13,133 bases of DNA from an uncultured Ruminococcus sp. (lineage in GTDB: Bacteria > Bacillota > Clostridia > Oscillospirales > Acutalibacteraceae). The stretch lies in contig CACZSM010000167.1 of NCBI GenBank assembly GCA_902783815.1, positions 1 through 13,133 on the forward strand, written 5' to 3'. Numbering within the stretch: position 1 is the first letter of the stretch; each line of letters starts with the position of its first letter. The translations under genes were made by a program, and so were the position numbers. The notes under the pieces are model-generated. The model had not been told where the DNA came from. It worked only from the letters and a program-made list of their open reading frames with translations, and searched no databases. Shown piece by piece: positions 6,914 to 13,133 of the stretch.

Positions 6914-8140
6914 TCAGGTTCTGTAATCGCCGTTGATCTTCACATAGTCATAAGTAAGGTCACAGCCGTATGCTTCTGCTTTTCCCTCGCCGTCGTTAAG
7001 ATCTACAATTATATCTATCTCATCACGGATAAGCACAGCCTTTGCTTCATCCTCTGAGAAATCTATCCCGGCTCCGTTTTTGCAGACATCTATCCTTCCC
7101 TCTTCAGATGCAAATGACACATCTACCTTATGTACATCTACATCACAGCCTGAATAGCCTATCGCACAAAGCACTCTTCCCCAGTTTGCATCTGCTCCGA
7201 ACATCGCAGCCTTGAGCAGACTTGAACATATAACAGACTTCGCAACTCCTATTGCATCCTTTTCTGTCTTTGCTCCGGAAACTTTGCATACAAGCAGCTT
7301 TGTAGCTCCCTCGCCGTCCTTTGCCATCATTCTCGACAGTCTGCGGCATACTGCCGTAAGAGCCTCTGCAAAAGCATCAAAATCCTCGCCCTCTGAGGTT
7401 ATCTCAGGATTTCCTGCAAGTCCGGATGCCATTACTGAAAGCATATCATTCGTTGATGTATCACCGTCTATACTTATCATATTGAATGTCTTATCAGCAG
7501 CTATCTTCACTGCCTTCTGTATCATCTGTGAGGAAATAGCCGCATCCGTTGTAACAAAGCAAAGCATTGTCGCCATATTCGGATGTATCATTCCGCTGCC
7601 CTTTGATATTCCTCCGATCCTTACTGTTCTGCCGCCTATTACGGCTTCAACAGCGGCTTCCTTTTTTACCGTATCTGTTGTCATTATAGCCTCTGCACAG
7701 TCGGAAGCTCCGCACTCTTCAGTTGTAAGAATAGATGCAAGCTCATCAACGGATTCAGCTATTGGTTCTATCGGCATTACCTGTCCGATAACGCCTGTTG
7801 ACGCAACTATAACATCTCCGGCATCAATGCCAAGAGCCTTCGCCGCAAGATCACACATCATCTGAGCCTTGATATCTCCGTCTGCATTACAGGTATTTGC
7901 ATTGCCGCTGTTCGCTATTACAGCCTGCGCATAACCGTTTGCAAGGTTCTGCTTTGTTATCGCTATCGGTGAGCTTTGTACAAGATTTGTAGTATATACA
8001 GCTGCAGCAGTACATTTTGTTTCACAGAAAATCAGTCCGAGATCCCTCTTTGTCTTGTTCTTTCTGATACCACTGTGAATTCCTGCTGCCTTGAATCCCT
8101 TTGGCGCTGTAACTGAACCTTCAATAAAATTATATGCCAT
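6914..8140 (-). CDS. argJ: Glutamate N-acetyltransferase (ornithine acetyltransferase)
   Basis: The 408-residue precursor of an N-terminal nucleophile enzyme that moves the acetyl group from N-acetylornithine to glutamate, which makes the acetylated pathway cyclic. The self-cleavage site is at KGSGMIHPNMATML (180-193): cleavage between A190 and T191 yields alpha and beta chains, with T191 as nucleophile. GVIG (116-119) and the NSGNANTC stretch (77-84) are typical of the family. Whether it also uses acetyl-CoA (bifunctional form) cannot be read with certainty. No argA or argE lies in the window, so bifunctionality would explain how the cycle is primed. AGGAGG precedes the ATG, and the gap from argC is 18 bp. 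Confidence 0.96.
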   Translation of the reverse strand: MAYNFIEGSVTAPKGFKAAGIHSGIRKNKTKRDLGLIFCETKCTAAAVYTTNLVQSSPIAITKQNLANGYAQAVIANSGNANTCNADGDIKAQMMCDLAAKALGIDAGDVIVASTGVIGQVMPIEPIAESVDELASILTTEECGASDCAEAIMTTDTVKKEAAVEAVIGGRTVRIGGISKGSGMIHPNMATMLCFVTTDAAISSQMIQKAVKIAADKTFNMISIDGDTSTNDMLSVMASGLAGNPEITSEGEDFDAFAEALTAVCRRLSRMMAKDGEGATKLLVCKVSGAKTEKDAIGVAKSVICSSLLKAAMFGADANWGRVLCAIGYSGCDVDVHKVDVSFASEEGRIDVCKNGAGIDFSEDEAKAVLIRDEIDIIVDLNDGEGKAEAYGCDLTYDYVKINGDYRT

Positions 8141-8158
8141 TTTCTTTTCCTCCTGTTA

Positions 8159-9196
8159 TCAGAATGCCGGCGGTACTATTACAAGACCTGTTTTCTCGTC
8201 AAGTCCGAATATGATATTCATATTCTGTATTGCCTGACCTGCCGCACCCTTAACCATATTATCTATTGCTGATATCGCTATAAGAGTATTTGTACGCTTA
8301 TCAAAATGCAGTGATATATCGCAGAAGTTTGAATACTTGATATTATGTATATCTGCATTGGATCCGTCCGGAAGAAGTCTTACAAAGAACTCATCAGCAT
8401 AGAATTTTTCATATTCCTCTCTGATCTGCTCAAATGTTACTCCCTCATTTATCCTTGCATAGCAGGTAGAGATTATTCCTCTGTTTACCGGAAGAAGGTG
8501 AGGTACAAATGTTATTGTCACTTTTTTGCCAGACAGCTTTGAAAGTGTCTGTTCTATTTCCGGAGTATGCCTGTGATTTGCTACCTTATACGCATGGAAA
8601 CCCTCATTCAGCTCAGGATAGTGATTACCCTGATTAGGCTTTCTGCCTGCGCCTGTTACTCCTGATTTAGAATCTACTATTATACCCTCTGTGCTTACAA
8701 GTCCTGCCTTTACAGCCGGAGCAAGTGCAAGCGGAGCACCTGTTGTATAGCAGCCCGGATTTGCTATTATTCTTTTGCCCTTTATATTTTCTCTGAAAAG
8801 CTCCGGAAGCCCATAGACCGATCTTTTATGCAGATCGTAGTCGAGGAATTCGCAGCCGTACCATTCCTTATACTCATCCTCGCTTTCAAGTCGGAAATCC
8901 GCTCCGAGGTCTATAAACGCCTTGCCTGCCTTATCGCACTGTGCGGCAAGCTCCTGTGAAAGTCCATGAGGAAGCGCTGCAAAAACAACATCACTCTTCT
9001 CAACTACTTCATCCTGATTACTGCACTCCATATCGCAGAGTGTCTTATATGACGGATATACCTCGCTGAGTTTTTTGCCCTCAAAGCTGACAGAGCTTAT
9101 TGCAGCTATTTCAGCCTCCGGATGAGTCAGCAATATACGCACAAGCTCAGCTCCTGCATAACCTGTTGCGCCAATTATACCAGCCTTTATTTTCAT
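8159..9196 (-). CDS. argC: N-acetyl-gamma-glutamyl-phosphate reductase
   Basis: NADPH-dependent reduction of N-acetylglutamyl phosphate to the semialdehyde. The product has 345 residues, the usual length. The Rossmann motif GATGYAG is at 9-15, catalytic C149 lies in NPGCYTTGA, and the HRHTPEI segment (208-214) carries the active-site histidine. The open frame extends upstream to a TTG at 9238 inside the argH end. The ATG at 9196 is preferred because an AAGGGGTAAGG ribosome site precedes it and the protein then begins MKIKAGIIGATGY as in homologues. This leaves 25 bp after argH. Confidence 0.95.
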   Translation of the reverse strand: MKIKAGIIGATGYAGAELVRILLTHPEAEIAAISSVSFEGKKLSEVYPSYKTLCDMECSNQDEVVEKSDVVFAALPHGLSQELAAQCDKAGKAFIDLGADFRLESEDEYKEWYGCEFLDYDLHKRSVYGLPELFRENIKGKRIIANPGCYTTGAPLALAPAVKAGLVSTEGIIVDSKSGVTGAGRKPNQGNHYPELNEGFHAYKVANHRHTPEIEQTLSKLSGKKVTITFVPHLLPVNRGIISTCYARINEGVTFEQIREEYEKFYADEFFVRLLPDGSNADIHNIKYSNFCDISLHFDKRTNTLIAISAIDNMVKGAAGQAIQNMNIIFGLDEKTGLVIVPPAF

Positions 9197-9221
9197 TTTC
9201 CTTACCCCTTTTCCTGTAATA

Positions 9222-10598
9222 TCAGATCTTTTCTGCAAGTTCCCTTACTCTTGCAGCCTGTGCCCTTACATTCTCTCCTGCAGGACCGCCAAGTACCTTT
9301 CTTCCGTTTACACAGTTTTCCAGTGATATAGCTTCATAGACTCCCTCATCGAAAGCATCACATATATTCTTATATTCTTCTATGGGCAGTTCTTCAAGAG
9401 TCGTACCCTTTTCAATACAAAGCGCTACAAGAGTTCCTGTTGCCTTATAAGCGTCCCTGAACGGCAGACCCTTCTTTACAAGATAATCAGCGCAGTCCGT
9501 AGCATTGATAAATCCTCTTGCGGCAGCTCTTCTCATATTTTCCGGCAGCACCTTCATTGTTTCTATCATAGGAGTAAAGGCTGTAAGACACATTTTTACA
9601 GTATCAACTGCATCAAATATTGCCTCCTTATCCTCCTGCATATCCTTGTTATAGGCAAGTGCTATGCCTTTCATCACAGTAAGCAGCGTCATAAGATCTC
9701 CGAATACCCTTCCGGATTTTCCTCTTACAAGCTCCGCTATATCAGGATTTTTCTTCTGCGGCATAATGCTTGAACCAGTCGAAAAAGCATCATCAAGCTC
9801 CACAAATTTGAATTCCCAACTGCACCACATTATTATCTCTTCGGAGAATCTTGAAAGATGTACCATTATTATTGATAGTGCTGACGCAAGCTCCATACAG
9901 AAATCTCTGTCCGAAACTCCGTCCAGGCTGTTCTGGCAAATATTCTCAAAGCCAAGAAGATCTGCTGTTACAGTTCTGTCTATCGGATAAGTTGTTGTAG
10001 CGAGCGCTCCACTGCCCAGCGGCATACTGTCGGTATGTCTGTAAGCGCAGTCAAGCCTGTCGGCATCCCTCAGAAGCATCTCGGCATACGCCATCATATG
10101 ATGTCCGAAGGTTATCGGCTGCGCCCTTTGCAGGTGCGTATATCCCGGCATTACAGCATCAGAATACTTTTCCGCCTTGCTGCACAGTACGCCGATAAGC
10201 TCCTTTACCATTACTTTTATATTCTTTATCTCCTTTTTCAGATATAGCCTTATATCAAGAGCTACCTGATCATTCCTGCTTCGGGCTGTATGCAGACGCT
10301 TTCCTGTCTGACCAAGACGCTTTGTAAGCTCTCCCTCTATGAATGTATGTATATCCTCTGCATCAGGATCTATTGCAAGCGCTCCGCTGTCTATATCAGC
10401 GAGTATGCCTTCGAGTCCTTCAATTATAGAATCAGCTTCACTTTTTTCTATTATCCCGCACTGTCCGATCATTGTCGCATGAGCTATACTGCCCTCGATA
10501 TCCTCACGGTACATACGGCTGTCAAAGCTTATGGATGAATTGAAATCATTTGTTTTTTTATCAATTTCCTTTGAAAAGCGTCCTGCCCAAAGCTTCAT
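9222..10598 (-). CDS. argH: Argininosuccinate lyase
   Basis: Final step: argininosuccinate is split into arginine and fumarate. The 458-residue protein belongs to the fumarase/aspartase superfamily. It has HTARSRND (103-110), the TH pair at 154-155 in GYTHLQRAQP, and the signature GSSIMPQKKNPD (275-286), whose flexible loop carries the catalytic serine. It starts MKLWAGRF as in homologues, with GGAGG seven bases upstream. It is separated from argG by an unusually long 159-bp spacer with two inverted repeats, so its dose relative to argG may be set separately. Confidence 0.97.
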   Translation of the reverse strand: MKLWAGRFSKEIDKKTNDFNSSISFDSRMYREDIEGSIAHATMIGQCGIIEKSEADSIIEGLEGILADIDSGALAIDPDAEDIHTFIEGELTKRLGQTGKRLHTARSRNDQVALDIRLYLKKEIKNIKVMVKELIGVLCSKAEKYSDAVMPGYTHLQRAQPITFGHHMMAYAEMLLRDADRLDCAYRHTDSMPLGSGALATTTYPIDRTVTADLLGFENICQNSLDGVSDRDFCMELASALSIIMVHLSRFSEEIIMWCSWEFKFVELDDAFSTGSSIMPQKKNPDIAELVRGKSGRVFGDLMTLLTVMKGIALAYNKDMQEDKEAIFDAVDTVKMCLTAFTPMIETMKVLPENMRRAAARGFINATDCADYLVKKGLPFRDAYKATGTLVALCIEKGTTLEELPIEEYKNICDAFDEGVYEAISLENCVNGRKVLGGPAGENVRAQAARVRELAEKI

Positions 10599-10629
10599 AG
10601 AATTTCCTCCGATACTTTATTTTTCTTTT

Positions 10630-10680
10630 ACGACCGTTTTCGTATTTATGAACCTCATTTATATATGCGGAAGCGGTCGT
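10630..10680 (+). other. Long inverted repeat in the argG-argH spacer, best paired as plus-strand RNA
   Basis: Positions 10630-10652 pair with 10658-10680 around a 5-base loop. On plus-strand RNA, 22 of 23 positions pair (four as G-U) with one T-T mismatch. On the minus-strand argH message the four G-U pairs become A-C mismatches and only 18 pair, the outer seven perfectly. On the plus strand the stem is followed by TTTGTT, a weak terminator-like tail. It lies 31 bases upstream of the argH start codon. Confidence 0.6.
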
Positions 10681-10698
10681 TTGTTATAAAGAACATAC

Positions 10699-10729
10699 GG
10701 GCGGACAATGATCTCTGCACTGTTCGCCC
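10699..10729 (-). other. Stem-loop just after argG, possible partial terminator or processing site
   Basis: Positions 10699-10710 and 10718-10729 form a 12-position stem with a 7-base loop. On the minus-strand message all pair except one A-C mismatch, with one G-U. It begins 28 bases after the argG stop. The following bases (GTATGTTCTTT) are only moderately T-rich, so attenuation or RNA stabilisation is as likely as full termination. Confidence 0.55.
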
Positions 10730-10757
10730 TTATGCTATAACCTTTCGATCCGCTGAA

Positions 10758-11978
10758 TTATTCCTTTACAAGACCTTTCTTAGCCTGTACCTTTATCGGC
10801 AAACCAAACAGATTGATAAATCCTGCGCTGTCCTTCTGATCGTAAACCTCGTCCTCATCAAATGTTGCAATATCTGAATCATAGAGTGAATACGGTGATG
10901 TTACACCTGCATCTATGATATTGCCCTTGTACAGCTTCAACTTTACATCACCGGTAACTGTCTCCTGAGTTGAATCAACAAATGCAGAAAGTGCCTTTCT
11001 CAGAGGTGTGTACCACTGACCAAAGTAAACCAGCTCAGCAAAACGCAGACCAACCTGCTGCTTGAAGTGATAAGTATCCCTGTCGAGGGTTATCTCCTCC
11101 AGCTTGTTATGTGCATGATAAAGAATTGTGCCGCCCGGAGTCTCATATACACCTCTGGACTTCATGCCCACAAGTCTGTTCTCCACGAGGTCAACAATAC
11201 CAATGCCGTTTTCGCCGCCAAGCTGATTGAGCTTCTTTACGATCTCGACACTGCCGAGCTTTTCGCCGTCAATTGCTACCGGAACGCCCTTTTCAAATGA
11301 TATTGTAACATAGGTCGGCTTATCGGGAGCCTGCTCAGGCGATACGCCAAGCTCCAGGAAGCCCTCCTTATTATACATCGGCTCATTTGCCGGATCCTCA
11401 AGATCAAGACCCTCATGTGAAATGTGCCATATATTCTTATCCTTGGAGTAGTTTGTTTCTCTTGTTATCTTCAGAGGGATATTATGTGCCTCTGCATAGT
11501 CGATCTCCTCATCACGGGATTTGAGCGACCACTCTCTCCACGGTGCTATTATCTTCATATCAGGTGCAAAAGCCTTTATAGCAAGCTCAAAGCGAACCTG
11601 GTCATTACCCTTGCCTGTGCAGCCGTGACAGATAGCATCTGCACCCTCTGCAAGAGCTATCTCAACTATTCTCTTTGCGATTATCGGACGGGCAAATGAT
11701 GTGCCGAGCAGATATTTGCTCTCATACACTGCATCAGCCTTTATTGTCGGGAAAACATAATCCTCGATAAATTCCTTATTAAGATCCTCAATATAGAGCT
11801 TTGAAGCTCCTGTTTTCTTAGCCTTTTCCTCCAGACCGTCAAGCTCTGTACCCTGTCCCACATCACCTGAAACAGCTATGACTTCACAGTTATCATAATT
11901 TTCCTTGAGCCAGGGAATTATGATAGAAGTATCCAGACCGCCTGAATAAGCAAGAACTACCTTTTTGATATCACCCAT
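10758..11978 (-). CDS. argG: Argininosuccinate synthase
   Basis: Joins citrulline and aspartate with ATP to form argininosuccinate. The 406-residue protein starts MGDIKKVVLAYSGGLDTS; the N-type PP-loop SGGLDTS is at 12-18, and the substrate-binding HGCTGKGNDQVRFE is at 118-131, both diagnostic of the family. GGAGG lies eight bases before the ATG. It is the first gene of the arginine cluster and follows a strong promoter with an ArgR-type operator. The predicted leader is only about 27 bases, which leaves no room for a riboswitch or leader peptide. Confidence 0.98.
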   Translation of the reverse strand: MGDIKKVVLAYSGGLDTSIIIPWLKENYDNCEVIAVSGDVGQGTELDGLEEKAKKTGASKLYIEDLNKEFIEDYVFPTIKADAVYESKYLLGTSFARPIIAKRIVEIALAEGADAICHGCTGKGNDQVRFELAIKAFAPDMKIIAPWREWSLKSRDEEIDYAEAHNIPLKITRETNYSKDKNIWHISHEGLDLEDPANEPMYNKEGFLELGVSPEQAPDKPTYVTISFEKGVPVAIDGEKLGSVEIVKKLNQLGGENGIGIVDLVENRLVGMKSRGVYETPGGTILYHAHNKLEEITLDRDTYHFKQQVGLRFAELVYFGQWYTPLRKALSAFVDSTQETVTGDVKLKLYKGNIIDAGVTSPYSLYDSDIATFDEDEVYDQKDSAGFINLFGLPIKVQAKKGLVKE

Positions 11979-12012
11979 GTGAAAAACCTCCGTAAAAAAA
12001 TGTTACGATTAC

Positions 12013-12040
12013 ATTATACACCTTTTTATTCATTTTTCAA
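12013..12040 (-). promoter_or_regulatory. Sigma-A promoter of the arginine operon
   Basis: On the minus strand TTGAAA (12040-12035) and a perfect TATAAT (12018-12013) are separated by 16 bases. The start point would fall near 12005, about 27 bases before the argG ATG. A TGAATAA (12032-12026) half-site for ArgR lies in the spacer between the two hexamers. Confidence 0.8.
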
Positions 12041-12048
12041 GGTTAAAA

Positions 12049-12062
12049 TGAATATTTATTCA
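12049..12062. promoter_or_regulatory. ARG box (ArgR/AhrC operator) upstream of argG
   Basis: TGAATA and TATTCA form a perfect 6+6 bp inverted repeat around two bases, matching the TGAAT-N4-ATTCA core of ArgR/AhrC sites. It ends eight bases upstream of the -35. A second, degenerate half-site (TGAATAA on the minus strand) lies inside the promoter, so a hexamer could bridge both and block RNA polymerase when arginine is plentiful. No argR gene is in the window. Confidence 0.72.
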
Positions 12063-12259
12063 GATTTTCCTATTTTTGTAGGCTTATACATTTTTTATCA
12101 TAAACTCAAAAAACTTTTATTGACTTTTTACCATTATTTCATCTGCAATATCTGCTATATTCCTGAAAACAAATAATAATATCCCTTATACGACAGAATG
12201 ATATGTATATTCAATGCAGATATACAGTAAATAATGTATAAAAATTAAGCAGATGCCGT

Positions 12260-13006
12260 TCATACGCAAATATGCAGCAGTCTTTCTGCCTTTTTTATCT
12301 GTTCCTCGTCCGGAGCAGGGACACCCTTCAGCGGATATTCCAGTCCCAGTTCCTGCCATTTGAATACTCCGAGAGTGTGATACGGCAGTATCTCCACCCT
12401 GTCAACAGTTTTCAGCGTTGATATGAATTCATACATCCTTTTCAGATCATTTTCATCATCCGTTATCCCCGGCACAAGTACATGGCGTATCCACATCCGC
12501 TTACCATGATCTGAAAGCCATTTTGCCATTTCCAGAATGTTTGTATTGTCAACTCCCGTAAGATCCCTGTGACCGGCGCTGTCCATCATTTTCAGGTCAA
12601 GTATAAACAGGTCGGCAGAATCACACAGCTTCTTAAAATCCGCCATCCACTCCGCTGAATACGAAAATGGCTGTCCGGCAGTATCAATTGCCGTATGGAT
12701 CCCCTTTGATCCCGCAAGTCCTGACAGCGCCTGTACAAATTTTATTTGCAGCAGAGGCTCCCCTCCGCTTATAGTTATCCCTCCGTTATTCTTCCAGTAC
12801 GGCTTATATCTGTACAGCTGTCTGAAAACATCCTCCGCGCTTCTTTCCTCTCCCTTTTCACTCCATGTATCAGGATTATGGCAGAATTTACATCTCATTC
12901 TGCATCCGCTGAGAAATACTACTGACCTCACTCCGGGACCGTCAACAAGTCCGAAGGTTTCTATCTTATGCACATAGCCCTTGCAGTCACCTGATATCTC
13001 TTCCAT
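12260..13006 (-). CDS. pflA: Pyruvate formate-lyase activating enzyme (radical SAM)
   Basis: A 248-residue radical SAM protein that installs the glycyl radical on pyruvate formate-lyase. The iron-sulfur cluster motif C-x3-C-x2-C is at C35, C39 and C42 (CRMRCKFCHNPDTW), preceded by GLVDGPGVRSVVFLSGC and followed by the SAM-binding GGITISGGEPLLQ. This order and the length fit PflA rather than the longer activases with extra ferredoxin clusters. The frame extends to a TTG at 13021, but the ATG at 13006 has GGAGG eight bases upstream and is preferred. The glycyl radical partner is not recognisable in the short upstream stretch. An oxygen-sensitive enzyme of this kind implies an anaerobe. Confidence 0.93.
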   Translation of the reverse strand: MEEISGDCKGYVHKIETFGLVDGPGVRSVVFLSGCRMRCKFCHNPDTWSEKGEERSAEDVFRQLYRYKPYWKNNGGITISGGEPLLQIKFVQALSGLAGSKGIHTAIDTAGQPFSYSAEWMADFKKLCDSADLFILDLKMMDSAGHRDLTGVDNTNILEMAKWLSDHGKRMWIRHVLVPGITDDENDLKRMYEFISTLKTVDRVEILPYHTLGVFKWQELGLEYPLKGVPAPDEEQIKKAERLLHICV

Positions 13007-13027
13007 ACTTTTTTCCTCCAATCAGAA

Positions 13028-13055
13028 AGGGATGCTCCCGTCAGAGAACATCCCT
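13028..13055. terminator. Stem-loop between the upstream gene and pflA
   Basis: A 12-position stem (13028-13039 with 13044-13055) has a 4-base loop. As minus-strand RNA all positions pair, two as G-U; as plus-strand RNA those two are mismatched. In the minus direction the tail is TTTCTGATT (weak). In the plus direction it is CTTTTTATTTTTT (strong), so it may act both ways. It would limit read-through into pflA. Confidence 0.6.
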
Positions 13056-13094
13056 CTTTTTATTTTTTGGAACCTCTGAAAACCTCCTTCACGA

Positions 13095-13133
13095 TCATTT
13101 TGCTGTCAATTTCCCGTATGCTTCGTTGTCAAG
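13095..13133 (-). CDS. 3' end of an unidentified gene (partial)
   Basis: The frame that stays open to the window edge and looks protein-like ends LDNEAYGKLTAK followed by TGA. Twelve residues are too few to identify a family. They do not resemble the usual C terminus of PflB, the expected neighbour of pflA. Another frame (LTTKHTGN, stop at about 13102) is also open to the edge, so even the frame is uncertain. Confidence 0.35.
   Translation of the reverse strand, partial: LDNEAYGKLTAK

Noticed and set aside
6242..7057. 271-codon open frame on the plus strand opposite argB and argJ
   Set aside because: The translation is a Ser/Ile/Leu/Pro-rich composition shadow of two well-identified genes, with no domain motif and no convincing ribosome site.
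7212..7865. 217-codon plus-strand open frame opposite argJ
   Set aside because: It lies wholly inside argJ, whose motifs are intact; the composition is typical of an antisense shadow.
11979..12176. 65-codon plus-strand open frame starting next to argG
   Set aside because: It runs through the argG promoter and ARG box in AT-rich DNA; the Phe/Lys/Tyr-rich translation looks non-coding.
13059..13097. 12-codon frame MIVKEVFRGSKK overlapping the upstream stop by ATGA
   Set aside because: No ribosome site upstream and too short to judge; ATGA overlaps arise easily by chance.

Overview
All recognisable genes lie on the minus strand, so transcription runs from high to low coordinates. The families point to an anaerobic, probably spore-forming Clostridia member (Firmicutes): a pyruvate formate-lyase activating enzyme, a Rex redox repressor, a BofA-like sporulation protein, an AhrC/ArgR-type operator, strong GGAGG ribosome-binding sites and AT-rich spacers. 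A Ruminococcus/Oscillospiraceae-type gut bacterium would fit, but this is judged by eye and not by alignment.

Layout in transcription order: the 3' end of an unidentified gene (13133-13095); a hairpin; pflA (13006-12260); a 281-bp spacer with the argG promoter and an ARG box; an arginine cluster argG, argH, argC, argJ, argB, a small membrane protein, argD, argF, then an ATP-grasp gene (11978-2488); a terminator; a short promoter region and the overlapping pair rex and a CLC antiporter of the fluoride-exporting type (2329-384); a composite hairpin; and a bofA-like gene (323-60). Bases 1-59 hold nothing I can support.

The seven arg genes cover every step from N-acetylglutamate to arginine except carbamoyl phosphate supply. 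Glutamate acetylation is left to ArgJ by acetyl recycling, with possible priming by ArgJ itself. Two control layers show: a 6+6 bp palindromic ARG box just upstream of a good sigma-A promoter at argG, and the arginine-sensitive C-terminal signature in ArgB. From argH on the genes are closely packed (3-29 bp apart), whereas a 159-bp argG-argH spacer carries two long inverted repeats. Two genes in the cluster are not known arginine genes: a two-helix membrane protein between argB and argD, and a sugar-transfer-type ATP-grasp protein at the end.

The most unusual structure is at 323-386. The terminator of the rex-CLC operon has the Shine-Dalgarno of bofA as its 3' arm and its T tract as the spacer to the bofA start codon. 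A sigma-E-like promoter overlapping the CLC stop codon would start transcription inside the hairpin loop. No wholly new multi-gene system is evident; the rest is a well-ordered chromosomal metabolic region without mobile elements, tRNA or rRNA genes, or CRISPR.
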